NCBI GenBank assembly: GCA_003695765.1
Contig: RFHQ01000050.1
Span: 1 to 64,000 of the forward strand
DNA: 64,000 nucleotides
From: Gammaproteobacteria bacterium
GTDB taxonomy: Bacteria; Pseudomonadota; Gammaproteobacteria; Steroidobacterales; GCA-2729495
Direction: 5' to 3'
Part shown: piece after piece, positions 43,697 through 52,255 of the stretch
How the letters are laid out: the number at the start of each line of letters is the position of its first letter
Position numbering within the stretch: the first letter of the stretch is position 1
The notes under the pieces: generated by a model
What the model was told of the DNA's origin: nothing
The model's database searches: none
The model's input: only the letters and a program-made list of their open reading frames with translations
Position numbers and translations under genes: made by a program

Positions 43697-45514
43697 ATGA
43701 AGCCGACGGATATCTCGAATCCGGATTATTTCCACAGGGTCGTGGACTGCCAGTGGGCCTGCCCGGCGCACACCGATGTCCCCGGCTACATCCGCCTGAT
43801 CGCCCAAGGCCGCTTCACCGACGCCTACATGCTGAACCGCAAGTCCAACGTGTTTCCCGGCATCCTCGGGCGGGTCTGCGACCGGCCCTGCGAGCCGGCC
43901 TGCCGGCGCGGCCGCGTCGACGAGAAGCCGGTCGCGATCTGCCGCCTGAAGCGCGTGGCCGCGGACAACCGCGAGGACGTGCGCGACCGCCTGCCGAAGA
44001 TTCCGCAGCAGAAGAATGGCAAGCGCGTGGCGCTGGTCGGCGCCGGCTGCGCGTCGCTGGCGGTGGCCAACGACCTGATGCCGCTGGGCTACGAATGCGT
44101 GATGTTCGAGGCGCTGGACAAGCCGGGCGGGCTGATGCGCTCCAACATCCCGGCGTTCCGCCTGCCGGTCGAAGTGCTGGACGAAGAGATCAACATGATC
44201 CTCGACATGGGCGTAGATCTGCGCCTGAACACGCCGATCACCAGCATGAAGGCCCTGCTGGAAGAGGACTACGACGCCGTTTTCGTCGGCACCGGCGCTC
44301 CGAAAGGCAAGAATCTCGAGATTCCGGGGCGCTACGATGATCCGGAGCACGTCCACATCGGCATCGAGTGGCTGGAGTCCGTCGCCTTCGGGCACATCGA
44401 CAAGATCGGCGAGCGGGTACTGATCATCGGCGTCGGCAACACGGCGATGGACTGCTGCCGGACCTCGTTGCGGCTGGGCGCCAAGGACGTGAAGGTGATG
44501 GCGCGCAAGCCGCGGGGTTTCTTCAAGGCCTCGGAGTGGGAGCTGGAAGACGCCGAGGAAGAGCATGTCGAGATCGTCGTCAATCATTCCCCGAAGGAGT
44601 TCGTCGTCGAGGACGGCAAGCTGGTCGGCATGAAATTCGACCTGATGGAATACGACCTCGACGAGCGCGGCCGGATCACCGACAGCCGCGTCGTGGGCGA
44701 GGAATTTCTGCCCTGCGACGATGTCGTGCTGGCGATCGGTCAGGAGAACGCCTTCCCGTGGATCGAGCGCGACATCGGCATCGAGTTCGACAAGTGGGAC
44801 GTGCCGGTGGTCGACCGGCGGACCTATGAATCCACGCGCAAGGGCGTGTTCTTCGGTGGTGACGCGGCCTTCGGGCCGGAGAACATCATCTGGGCGGTCG
44901 AGCACGCGCACCAGGCGGCGATCTCGATCCACAAGCACTGTCACGGCGAGAATGTCGCCGACCGCCTGCCTGACGGCATGCATCTGACCAGCACCAAGAT
45001 GGGCATCCACGAGTGGAGCTACTCGAACGACTACGAGCAGGCCGAGCGGATGCTGGTGCCGCATGTCGGCCTTGCGGAGCGCTTCCGCCGCCTGGACATC
45101 GAAGTCGAGCTGGGCTTCAGTGCCGAGCAGGCAGCGGTCGAAGTCGAACGCTGCCTGAATTGCGACATCCAGACCGTCTTCACGGCCAAGCTCTGCATCG
45201 AGTGCGATGCCTGCATCGATGTCTGCCCGGTGGATTGCCTGACGATCACGGCGAACGGACCGGAAGAGGAACTGCGGGGGCGGCTGAGCGCGCCGGCGCA
45301 GAACCTCGAGCAGCCGCTGTACGTGTCGGCCGAGTTGCCGCAGACCGGCCGAGTCATGGTCAAGGACGAGGACCTGTGCGTGCACTGCGGCCTGTGTGCC
45401 GAACGCTGCCCGACCGGCGCCTGGGACATGCAGGAGTTCACCCTCTATCATCCGCATGTCGAGGACGAGATCGCGCCGGTCGCGCCGGACAAGGTCCGCA
45501 AGTACGGCACCTGA
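43697..45514 (+). CDS. GltD-like FAD/NAD(P) oxidoreductase fused to ferredoxin domain
   Basis: A 605-residue flavoprotein with an N-terminal Cys-rich helical domain like GltD ('CQWACPAHTDVPGYI', 'GRVCDRPCEPACRRG'). The FAD motif is 'ALVGAGCASLAVANDL', the NAD(P) motif 'VLIIGVGNTAMDC', and 'KGVFFGGDAAFGP' is the second FAD block. At the C-terminus are two 4Fe-4S motifs, 'CIECDACIDVCP' and 'CVHCGLCAERCP'. It is likely an NAD(P)H:acceptor oxidoreductase that feeds or drains electrons for the adjacent 2-oxoacid oxidoreductase, since the three genes are contiguous. A glutamate synthase large subunit is absent, so it is not GltD proper. Confidence 0.85.
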   Translation: MKPTDISNPDYFHRVVDCQWACPAHTDVPGYIRLIAQGRFTDAYMLNRKSNVFPGILGRVCDRPCEPACRRGRVDEKPVAICRLKRVAADNREDVRDRLPKIPQQKNGKRVALVGAGCASLAVANDLMPLGYECVMFEALDKPGGLMRSNIPAFRLPVEVLDEEINMILDMGVDLRLNTPITSMKALLEEDYDAVFVGTGAPKGKNLEIPGRYDDPEHVHIGIEWLESVAFGHIDKIGERVLIIGVGNTAMDCCRTSLRLGAKDVKVMARKPRGFFKASEWELEDAEEEHVEIVVNHSPKEFVVEDGKLVGMKFDLMEYDLDERGRITDSRVVGEEFLPCDDVVLAIGQENAFPWIERDIGIEFDKWDVPVVDRRTYESTRKGVFFGGDAAFGPENIIWAVEHAHQAAISIHKHCHGENVADRLPDGMHLTSTKMGIHEWSYSNDYEQAERMLVPHVGLAERFRRLDIEVELGFSAEQAAVEVERCLNCDIQTVFTAKLCIECDACIDVCPVDCLTITANGPEEELRGRLSAPAQNLEQPLYVSAELPQTGRVMVKDEDLCVHCGLCAERCPTGAWDMQEFTLYHPHVEDEIAPVAPDKVRKYGT

Positions 45515-45611
45515 GGAGCCATTCCGGATTCCAGCCTTCCAGGACGGATAGACCCCAGCACCGAATATCCCCGGCATTCCGCCCAGTCACCAGCGAGAGC
45601 GCAGCCCTGTC

Positions 45612-47423
45612 ATGAGTACGGGACCGAAAGACAACGATTTCACGATCAAGATCGCCAACGTGAACGGCACCGGCTCGGCCAGCGCCAATGCGCTGTTGAT
45701 GAAGGTGTTTTTCCGCATGGGCATCCCGGTCGTCGGCAAGAACTATTTTCCATCGAACATCCAGGGACTGCCGACCTGGTACGAGATCCGCGTCAGCGGC
45801 GATGGCCACCTCGGGCGCTCGGGGCGGGTCGACCTGATGATCGCGATGAATGCGGAGACCTACCAGAAAGACCTGCACGAACTGGCGCCCGGCGGTTACC
45901 TGATCTACGACTCCACCTGGCCCCGCCACCGGCAGCTGAAGCGCGACGATGTCCACATTCTGGGGATTCCGCTGGCGCGCATGTGCAACGAGCATTTCGA
46001 CACGGCGCGCGCGCGCGTGTTGATGAAAAACGTCGCCTATGTCGGCGCGGTGGCCGCATTGCTGGACCTGGACATGGAGGTCATCCGCGAGGCGCTGCAG
46101 CGGACCTTCGCGTCCAAGCAGCACCTGATCGATGCGAATCTAACGGCCATCGACCTCGGCTACAACTACGCTCGCGAACATTTCCAGTGCCCGCTGCCGT
46201 TCCGCGCGCGGCCGATGGATGCGACCGCCGGTCACATCATGATCGACGGCAATACCGCGACAGCGCTCGGCTGCCTGTATGCCGGAGCCACCGTCGGTGC
46301 CTGGTATCCGATCACGCCGTCGACCTCGGTCATGGATGCCTTCAAGAGTTTCGCCGAGAAATACCGGCGTGACCCCGATAGCGACGAGCGCAATTTCGTG
46401 ATCCTGCAGGCCGAGGACGAACTGGCCGCGATCGGCATGGTGCTCGGCGCCAACTGGAACGGCGCGCGCGCCTTCACGCCGACCAGCGGCCCCGGCATTT
46501 CGCTGATGAGCGAGTTCCTTGGCTACGGCTATTTCACCGAGATTCCCGCCGTGGTCATCGACGTGCAGCGTTGCGGGCCGTCCACCGGCATGCCGACGCG
46601 CACCCAGCAGGCCGACATCATGGCCTGCGCCTACGCTTCGCATGGCGATACCCGCCATATCCTGCTGTTCCCGGCCAATCCGGAGGAATGCTTCTATATG
46701 GCCGTGCAGGCCTTCGATCTGGCCGAGCGCATGCAGACGCCGGTGATCATGCTGACCGACCTGGATATCGGCATGAACGACTGGATGTGCCGCGAACTCG
46801 ACTGGGACGATGCCTACCAGCCGGACCGGGGCAAGGTGCTGGACGCGGCGGCACTGGAGAAGATGGCCAGTTTCCATCGTTATCTGGACGTGGATGCCGA
46901 TGCTATCCCGTATCGGACCTTCCCTGGCGAGCACCCGCGCGGCGCCTATTTCACCCGCGGCTCCGGGCACAACATGTATGGCGCCTACACCGAGGATGCG
47001 CGTGAGTATCAGGAAGTCGTCGACCGGCTGCGCCGCAAGTGGGAGACGGCCAAGCGTTACGTCCCGGAGCCGATCGTCGAATACAGTGAGAAATACCGCA
47101 GTGGCATCATCTCGCTGGGCAGTTGCAACGACGCGGTGCAGGAGGCGCGTGCCCGCCTGCGCGACGCCGGTGTTGGCACCAATTACCTGCGCGTGCGGGC
47201 CTTCCCCTTCACCGACGAGGTCCAGCAGTTCATCGACGCGCACGAGCGCATCTATGTCGTCGAGCAGAACCGCGACGCGCAACTGCGCAGCCTGCTGCTG
47301 CTGGAAACCCGCTGCGACCAGGACCGGCTGATCCCGGTGCTGCACTACAACGGCCTGCCGATCGATGCCGCGGCCGTCACTGACGCCATCAACGAAGACC
47401 TGCAGAAAGGAGTGGCGGCATGA
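45612..47423 (+). CDS. 2-Oxoacid:acceptor oxidoreductase, fused gamma-alpha subunit
   Basis: 603 residues. The N-terminal 190 residues are the gamma (domain III) part ('GTGSASANALLMKVFFRMGIPVVGKNYFPSNIQG' region, key 'GTGSASA' and 'VGKNYFPS'); the rest is the alpha subunit, with 'ATALGCLYAGATVGAWYPITPSTSVM' (key 'YPITPS') and 'TSGPGISLMSEF'. Such proteins oxidatively decarboxylate 2-oxoglutarate or pyruvate, or run in reverse with reduced ferredoxin. The beta subunit follows, overlapping by 4 bp. The substrate cannot be told from sequence alone; 2-oxoglutarate is my guess. Confidence 0.86.
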   Translation: MSTGPKDNDFTIKIANVNGTGSASANALLMKVFFRMGIPVVGKNYFPSNIQGLPTWYEIRVSGDGHLGRSGRVDLMIAMNAETYQKDLHELAPGGYLIYDSTWPRHRQLKRDDVHILGIPLARMCNEHFDTARARVLMKNVAYVGAVAALLDLDMEVIREALQRTFASKQHLIDANLTAIDLGYNYAREHFQCPLPFRARPMDATAGHIMIDGNTATALGCLYAGATVGAWYPITPSTSVMDAFKSFAEKYRRDPDSDERNFVILQAEDELAAIGMVLGANWNGARAFTPTSGPGISLMSEFLGYGYFTEIPAVVIDVQRCGPSTGMPTRTQQADIMACAYASHGDTRHILLFPANPEECFYMAVQAFDLAERMQTPVIMLTDLDIGMNDWMCRELDWDDAYQPDRGKVLDAAALEKMASFHRYLDVDADAIPYRTFPGEHPRGAYFTRGSGHNMYGAYTEDAREYQEVVDRLRRKWETAKRYVPEPIVEYSEKYRSGIISLGSCNDAVQEARARLRDAGVGTNYLRVRAFPFTDEVQQFIDAHERIYVVEQNRDAQLRSLLLLETRCDQDRLIPVLHYNGLPIDAAAVTDAINEDLQKGVAA

Positions 47424-48475
47424 GCTATATCGCCAAGCCGAAGGTCACGCATCCCGGCCTGCCCCGCAACGAATTGGGTCTGACGGTCCGCGATTACGAG
47501 GGCGGCATGTCGACGCTCTGCGCCGGCTGCGGCCATGACTCGGTCACCAGCGCGATCGTGCAGGCGGCATTCGAATTGAACCTGCCGCCGCACAAGATGG
47601 CCAAGCTCAGCGGCATTGGCTGCTCGTCGAAGACCCCGGCGTATTTTCTCAGCCAGTCGCATGGCTTCAACTCGGTGCACGGGCGCATGCCGTCGGTGGC
47701 CACCGGCGCCAATGCCGCGAACCGCGGGCTCGTATACGTCGGTGTTTCCGGCGACGGCGACAGCCTGTCGATCGGGCTCGGGCAGTTCGCGCACGCGATA
47801 CGCCGCAATGTGAACATGCTGTATATCATCGAGAACAACGGTGTCTATGGCCTGACCAAGGGCCAGTTCTCGGCCTCGGCGGACGTGGGCAGTAAGGCCA
47901 AGAAAGGCGAGGAGAATCTGCAGCCGCCGATCGATCCCTGCCAGATGGCCATTGCACTGGGCTGCGGCTTCGTAGCGCGCAGCTTCTCCGGCGACAAGCA
48001 GCAACTGGTACCGCTGCTCGAGGCCGGCATCCGGCACAACGGCTTTGCGCTGATCGACGTCATTTCGCCCTGCGTCACTTTCAACGATCACGAAGGGTCG
48101 ACCAAGAGCTACCATTTCACGCGCGAGCACTACCACCCGGCGATCCATGCGGACTACATCCCCCCGGCGGCCGAGATCCGGGCGAAATACGACGAGGGCT
48201 GCGCGATGCCGGTGACCCTGCACGACGGCAGCCAGATCGTGCTGCGCAAGGTCGACCCGGATTACGACCCGACCGATCGCGCAGCGGCGATTGCCCACCT
48301 GGAGCAGCTGTCGGCCGCCAGGGAGATCGTCACCGGGCTGCTGTACATCGACGAGAGCAAGCCCGAAATGCACGAGCTGAACAAGACCACGGAAACCGCC
48401 TTGAACAAGCTCCCGTTCGAGCGGCTCTGCCCGGGCCGCGATGCGCTGCGGTCGCTGCAGCAGAGGTTCCGCTGA
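47420..48475 (+). CDS. 2-Oxoacid:acceptor oxidoreductase beta subunit (thiamine-diphosphate and 4Fe-4S)
   Basis: 351 residues. The TPP motif runs '[17 protein letters not shown]' to '[14 protein letters not shown]' (GDG...NN). The proximal 4Fe-4S cluster Cys are visible: '[11 protein letters not shown]' (CxxC), 'GIGCSSK' and 'ISPCVTF'. 'ASGRSFSGDK'-like and '[11 protein letters not shown]' regions are typical. The ATG overlaps the alpha stop by 4 bp. Together with the flavoprotein it makes a complete predicted NAD(P)H- or ferredoxin-linked 2-oxoacid oxidoreductase, alongside or replacing 2-oxoacid dehydrogenase. Confidence 0.9.
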   Translation: MSYIAKPKVTHPGLPRNELGLTVRDYEGGMSTLCAGCGHDSVTSAIVQAAFELNLPPHKMAKLSGIGCSSKTPAYFLSQSHGFNSVHGRMPSVATGANAANRGLVYVGVSGDGDSLSIGLGQFAHAIRRNVNMLYIIENNGVYGLTKGQFSASADVGSKAKKGEENLQPPIDPCQMAIALGCGFVARSFSGDKQQLVPLLEAGIRHNGFALIDVISPCVTFNDHEGSTKSYHFTREHYHPAIHADYIPPAAEIRAKYDEGCAMPVTLHDGSQIVLRKVDPDYDPTDRAAAIAHLEQLSAAREIVTGLLYIDESKPEMHELNKTTETALNKLPFERLCPGRDALRSLQQRFR

Positions 48476-48476
48476 C

Positions 48477-48797
48477 ATGCTGTTGAGCACGACGCCGGGC
48501 ATCGAGGGCCGCAGCATCGAGAGTTATCTCGGTGTCGTCACCGGCGAGGCGATCCTGGGTGCGAATCTGTTCCGCGACCTGTTCGCCGGACTGCGGGATA
48601 TCGTCGGCGGTCGGTCCGGCGCCTACGAAAAGGAACTGCGCCGCGCCCGCGAGACTGCGATGCAGGAGCTGGAGGCAGCGGCGCAGGAACTCGGGGCGAA
48701 CGCGGTCGTCGGCATCGATCTCGACTACGAGGTGCTGGGCAAGGACAACGGCATGCTGATGGTCAGCGTCAGCGGCACGGCTGTCCGCCTGCGTTGA
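48477..48797 (+). CDS. UPF0145 (YbjQ-like) protein
   Basis: A 106-residue soluble protein. '[25 protein letters not shown]' (key 'STTPGIEG') and '[18 protein letters not shown]' identify the UPF0145 (YbjQ) family, whose members form oligomeric rings and are of unknown function. It lies 1 nt after the beta subunit stop, so it is in the oxidoreductase operon, though a role there is only suggested by position. Start at 48477 chosen for the family's N-terminus. Confidence 0.85.
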   Translation: MLLSTTPGIEGRSIESYLGVVTGEAILGANLFRDLFAGLRDIVGGRSGAYEKELRRARETAMQELEAAAQELGANAVVGIDLDYEVLGKDNGMLMVSVSGTAVRLR

Positions 48798-48809
48798 TCG
48801 GCCCTTGCG

Positions 48810-50741
48810 TCAGGGGGGCTTGCCCGCCGGCGCACGCCGCCACGCCAGCCACCCCAGCAGCCACAGCGCGGCCGGCCCGGTCGCGCCGCCACCGCCGCTG
48901 TCGCCACCCGGCACCGTAGCCGCCTCCGCCCGGTTGACGCGCACCGTGACGGTCTGCCCCGCCGTGCCGCCACTGCCGGTGCAGCTCAGCGTGAAGCCGG
49001 TGTCGGCATTCAGCGGCGGGCTCAATTCGCTGCCCGCCAACGGCCGCGGTCCGCTCCAGCCGCCACTGGCCACGCAAGTGCTGGCATTCAGGCTGCTCCA
49101 GCTCAGGGTCGTCCGGGCGCCCGCATCGACGCGCTGGTCACTGGCGGACAGGCTGACGGATGGCGCGGGGCCGGCGCTGACCGTGACCAGCACGCTGTCG
49201 CTGGCCTGACCGCCGGCGTTGCTGCAGCTGAGCGTGAACTGCGTATCGGCCGACAGCGGCGCGGAGCTTTCGCTGCCGCTGGCCGGCCGCGGACCGGCCC
49301 AGCCGCCGCTGGCCGTGCAGCTGCTGGCGCCGGTGGCTTGCCAGCTCAGTTGCACGCTGCCCCCGGCGGTGACGCTGCCCGGACTCGCCGACAGGCTGAC
49401 GACCGGAAGCGGCGGCGCGCCCGCGTCCGGCTTGAAGTCGAGCACCGGCAACCAGCCCGGGTTGTTGCCGCTGCCACCGTAAGCGCCACGGATCGCGACA
49501 TCCCGGGCCAGGCCGTTGAAGTCACGGTCCCAGTCGCGGTAGCCGGACAGCCCGGACAGATCCGGCGGCGCGCCGGCCAGCTGCCCGGCCAGCGGATACA
49601 GGTCGAGGCTGCCGGGCGGGTCGAACGGCGCGGTGAGGAAATTGGCGGCGCTGGCTTCGCCGCCGGTGACGTTGCCGGCCTGCTCGCCGCCGGCCAGCGG
49701 TGTCGCCGCGAACACGGCGTTGGCGCGCAGGCGCTGGCGGAATGCCGGATCGCCACCACTGACGCGGATGCCGCTGCCGGCGGCGACGACCGTGTTCTGG
49801 AAGATTTCGACCTGGCGCGGCCGGTCGTTATGCGCCTGGATATTGACGGCGCTCCCTGCGTCGTTGACGAACAGGTTGGCGTAGATGGCGAGATTGCCCT
49901 CGCCCTGGAACAGGGCCTCGGTCGCGTTGTGAAAGAAGAAATTGCCGTAGATCTCGTAATGATCGTCCTGCCCGGGCCCGGACAGCGGCAGGTGACCGAC
50001 CAGCACGTTCGGCCGCGCCAGTCCGCCGGCCGACGAGTTCGCGCCCTTGGAAAAGACATTGTGGCGGATGATCGTGTGGCTCGGGCCGCCCGGCAGCCCG
50101 ATGCCGGTGGGCCGCGGGTTCTGGTGCTTGATCTGCAGGTTGTAGCCGATCGTGTCGACGACCACGTTGTGCTCGATCAAGCCGGCCACGAAGGGCGCAC
50201 TGCCGTTGGAATCGCCGAAATACATCCCGGTGCCGGCGCGCTCGATCCGGCAATGGCGCACGGTCCAGTTCCAGGCGCTGGCCTTGGTGGAAATGCCGAC
50301 GGTTTGCTGGTCACCGTCGAAGTCGTGGATCCACAGCGAGTCCAGCGTGATGTCGTGGCTCGGCGCCGAGCTGTTGACGCCGAACGGCCCGGCCATGCCC
50401 ATCCCGTCCAGTGTCAGCCGGCGGATCTCCAGCCAGGCGCTGTCGCCGAGTTCGATCGTGTTGCAACAGGCGCGGGCCGGAAAGATCGCGCTGCCGTCGG
50501 CCGGGCCTTCGATCCGGATCGGGGCGCCGGGACTGCCGGACAGGCCGCGCAGCGGCAGCCCGCCGCCGTAGCTGCCGGATGCGAGTTGCAGCGTGTCCCC
50601 GGGCTGCAGCTGGGCCAGCAGGGAGAGGTAATTGCCCGGCTGGCCCTGGAAGACCGTAGCCAGGCCGGTTGCTGGCATCAGCGCGAGCAGGACCAGCAGC
50701 AGCTGGCCGGTCGATCGAACGGCGCGGCATCGTGTCAGCAT
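48810..50741 (-). CDS. Exported parallel beta-helix protein with two Ig-like repeats and GlyGly-CTERM-type tail
   Basis: 643 residues. A signal peptide (about 1-28), then a right-handed beta-helix region (about 35-400) with many 'IxxNxV' rungs ('HTIIRHNVFSKG', 'YEIYGNFFFHNATEALFQ', 'VEIFQNTVVAAGSG'). Residues 443-523 and 524-603 are two tandem Ig-like repeats, each with 'CxASGGWxGPRP'. The tail is a Gly-rich run, hydrophobic stretch 'AALWLLGWLAW' and Arg pair, the GlyGly-CTERM pattern processed by rhombosortase and linked to type II secretion. Polysaccharide lyase activity is possible but catalytic residues are not evident. Likely a surface or secreted protein. Confidence 0.78.
   Translation of the reverse strand: MLTRCRAVRSTGQLLLVLLALMPATGLATVFQGQPGNYLSLLAQLQPGDTLQLASGSYGGGLPLRGLSGSPGAPIRIEGPADGSAIFPARACCNTIELGDSAWLEIRRLTLDGMGMAGPFGVNSSAPSHDITLDSLWIHDFDGDQQTVGISTKASAWNWTVRHCRIERAGTGMYFGDSNGSAPFVAGLIEHNVVVDTIGYNLQIKHQNPRPTGIGLPGGPSHTIIRHNVFSKGANSSAGGLARPNVLVGHLPLSGPGQDDHYEIYGNFFFHNATEALFQGEGNLAIYANLFVNDAGSAVNIQAHNDRPRQVEIFQNTVVAAGSGIRVSGGDPAFRQRLRANAVFAATPLAGGEQAGNVTGGEASAANFLTAPFDPPGSLDLYPLAGQLAGAPPDLSGLSGYRDWDRDFNGLARDVAIRGAYGGSGNNPGWLPVLDFKPDAGAPPLPVVSLSASPGSVTAGGSVQLSWQATGASSCTASGGWAGPRPASGSESSAPLSADTQFTLSCSNAGGQASDSVLVTVSAGPAPSVSLSASDQRVDAGARTTLSWSSLNASTCVASGGWSGPRPLAGSELSPPLNADTGFTLSCTGSGGTAGQTVTVRVNRAEAATVPGGDSGGGGATGPAALWLLGWLAWRRAPAGKPP
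48933..49415 (-). repeat. Two tandem Ig-like domain repeats in the beta-helix protein
   Basis: The protein repeats of about 80 residues share 'VSLSAS', 'LSW', 'CxASGGWxGPRP', 'SADTxFTLSC' and 'VTV' at the same spacing. Inside a single CDS, so this is an internal duplication. Confidence 0.75.
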
Positions 50742-50795
50742 CGGTTCCTCCGCTCGGGCTGGCAGCCATGATGCGCGCTGCGCTACGCGAGCAAT

Positions 50796-50809
50796 GTGAA
50801 CGGGTTCAC
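50796..50809 (+). promoter_or_regulatory. Palindromic operator candidate upstream of the dienelactone hydrolase gene
   Basis: GTGAAC-GG-GTTCAC, a perfect 14-bp palindrome just before a -10-like TATTGT (50815-50820), in the divergent region between the beta-helix and hydrolase genes. It covers the -35 position, so a bound protein would be expected to repress. Confidence 0.45.
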
Positions 50810-50900
50810 CCTGCTATTGTAGGAAGGTGCCGCCGGCCCGCATTGCGGCACTGCGAAACCGGGTGGCCGGTGGCGCCGGTGAAACGACGGAGAGAAGACA

Positions 50901-51752
50901 ATGACTGCTCGTCAGCTTGGGACATATCTCGCGGTTCTGTTGATCGTTTGCCTGCGTCCAGCCGCTGCGGCGGACCTGGTCGCCGCCACGGCCGCGGTGC
51001 ATGCGGCCGACCTCCCAGAGCCCACGGCAGCGGCAACGACGCCGCCGGTCGCGGCGGTCAGCGCCGCAGAAGTCGTCTACGGCCGGGGTCCGGGCGGCGA
51101 TCTGCGCGGTTACCTGGCGCGGCCCGCCGGCGGCGCCGAGCGGCTGCCCGGCTTGCTCGTGATTCACGAGTGGTGGGGCCTGAACGACAATATCCGGGGG
51201 ACGACGGAACGGCTCGCGGCCGAGGGTTACGTGGCCTTGGCGGTCGATCTCTACCAGGGCGAGGTCGCGAGCGACGCGAAGACGGCCATGCGCCTGATGC
51301 AGAGATTGGAGGCCGATCCGGACGCCGCGGCTGCGAACCTCCGGCAGGCCTATGCCTACCTGGACGAGGCCACGGCGGGCGCGCCGATCGGCGTGATCGG
51401 CTGGTGCCTCGGCGGGCGCTGGGCTTTGCAGGCCGCGCTGCTGATGCCGGACCAGATCGACGCGACCGTGATCTACTACGGGCAGCTCACCACCGACCCG
51501 GCGCAGCTGGCGCGGTTGGAGATGCCGGTGCTGGGTAACTTCGCCGGCAAGGATCCGCTGATTCCGCCGGAGATGGTCGACGCCTTCGGCCGTACGATGC
51601 GCTCCTTGGGCAAGCGCGTGGACCTCAAGATCTACCCGGGTGCGCGCCACGCCTTCGCCAATCCGTCCGGTACCGCCTACGATGCCGCCGCCGCCGAGGA
51701 TGCCTGGCAGCGCAGCCTGGCCTTTCTGGACCGGACGCTGCGGGCGGATTGA
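50901..51752 (+). CDS. Dienelactone hydrolase family protein, exported
   Basis: 283 residues with a signal peptide (about residues 1-24, ending near 'RPAAAADL') and an Ala/Thr/Pro-rich linker. 'LLVIHEWWGLNDNIRGTTERLA' is the family's oxyanion region, the nucleophile is Cys in 'VIGWCLGGRWAL', and Asp and His follow in 'FAGKDPLIPPE' and 'PGARHAFANP'. Cytoplasmic DLH enzymes act on dienelactones; exported versions are carboxylester hydrolases of unknown substrate. The ATG is preceded by GGAG (GGAGAGAAGACA). Convergent with the predicted sigma54-driven RNA. Confidence 0.9.
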   Translation: MTARQLGTYLAVLLIVCLRPAAAADLVAATAAVHAADLPEPTAAATTPPVAAVSAAEVVYGRGPGGDLRGYLARPAGGAERLPGLLVIHEWWGLNDNIRGTTERLAAEGYVALAVDLYQGEVASDAKTAMRLMQRLEADPDAAAANLRQAYAYLDEATAGAPIGVIGWCLGGRWALQAALLMPDQIDATVIYYGQLTTDPAQLARLEMPVLGNFAGKDPLIPPEMVDAFGRTMRSLGKRVDLKIYPGARHAFANPSGTAYDAAAAEDAWQRSLAFLDRTLRAD

Positions 51753-51770
51753 CGGCGCTCCGGCAGGCGA

Positions 51771-51852
51771 GGAAAAAGAAAGAGGGGCTGCATGGCTGAA
51801 ATTGGGGGGGTGAATCAGTCAAGGCACGTCGACTGAACAACCATGCAGCCCC
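51771..51852 (-). terminator. Terminator-like hairpin ending the candidate sigma54 RNA
   Basis: GGGGCTGCATGG (51784-51795) and CCATGCAGCCCC (51841-51852) form a perfect 12-bp stem. Between them an inner hairpin TCAGTC/GACTGA and a C7 run make a large loop. On the minus strand TCTTTCTTTTTCC follows the stem immediately. The loop is larger than in usual terminators. Confidence 0.6.
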
Positions 51853-52116
51853 CGAAGGGTCGCCGGGCAGCCTGAAGGGGGCAGGCTGCCGCCGGCCGGC
51901 GGCTCGGGCCGCCGAATCCAGACACTGCCGGGGGGTGGAGGATCGGGTGGCAGTGCCCGTCGCGCGCGGCCTCGGCCGCGCTTGCCCGGATGCCGGCTCG
52001 CCAGCCGGCCGGGCGGATACTGGTCTTCAGCCTCGTCATGCGAAGCCGACGCCAAGCGCCAGCGTGATCACGGACTTGCTGTCCAGTCCAGTGCCGGCGT
52101 CATCCAAGCGCCGACA
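51773..52116 (-). ncRNA. Candidate sigma54-dependent structured RNA of about 345 nt
   Basis: Bounded by a -24/-12 promoter and the terminator-like hairpin. The predicted +1 (52116) is the first base of a hairpin (52092-52099 with 52109-52116, one G-U pair). Other perfect stems (plus coordinates): GGAC/GTCC 52072-52084; GCCGGCT/AGCCGGC 51992-52009; GCGCGGCC/GGCCGCGC 51964-51981; CACTGCC/GGCAGTG 51923-51955; a 16-bp palindrome 51888-51903; GGCAGCCT/AGGCTGCC 51866-51890. Loops at 51930-51948 and 51874-51882 are C-rich on the RNA; the former contains UCCUCC. A 74-codon ATG frame (51815-52039) overlaps it but lacks a ribosome site. No known RNA family is recognised. Confidence 0.5.
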
Positions 52117-52125
52117 GGCTCCGCT

Positions 52126-52143
52126 AAGCAGGAATCGTGCCAG
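52126..52143 (-). promoter_or_regulatory. Sigma54 (-24/-12) promoter
   Basis: CTGGCACGATTCCTGCTT, minus strand. CTGGCACG matches the -24 element perfectly, GG and GC are separated by exactly 10 bp, and the -12 element is CTGCT (consensus TTGCW). Adjacent to a gene for a sigma54 activator. Confidence 0.75.
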
Positions 52144-52205
52144 ATCATATCCATCTGATTTACAAGTACTTCTGCTCGATCCGTCCTCGCGGAAAACCGT
52201 GACTT

Positions 52206-52240
52206 ACGAATTTCCGTTGCGCTGATTAACGGAAATCCGT
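52206..52240. promoter_or_regulatory. Inverted repeat, likely activator-binding site
   Basis: TTTCCGTT (52211-52218), 9 bp, AACGGAAA (52228-52235), extended by ACG and CGT at 52206 and 52238. Its centre is about 105 bp upstream of the predicted sigma54 +1, the usual distance for enhancer sites, and overlaps the -35/-10 region of the activator gene. Confidence 0.6.
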
Positions 52241-52241
52241 T

Positions 52242-52247
52242 TACAAT
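52242..52247 (+). promoter_or_regulatory. -10 box of the sigma54 activator gene
   Basis: TACAAT with TTGCGC (52217-52222) 19 bp upstream. The ATG lies 8 nt after the box and no Shine-Dalgarno is present, so the mRNA may be leaderless. Confidence 0.5.
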
Positions 52248-52255
52248 CGCCGGCC

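Noticed and set aside
51784..51852. 12-bp inverted repeat taken as transposon or att ends
   Set aside because: No transposase or target duplication; a hairpin followed by a U-tract is explained better as a terminator.
51815..52055. Minus-strand reading frames of 74 and 78 codons in the candidate sigma54 RNA
   Set aside because: No ribosome site, low-complexity Pro/Arg-rich products and stems covering the frames; kept only as an alternative.
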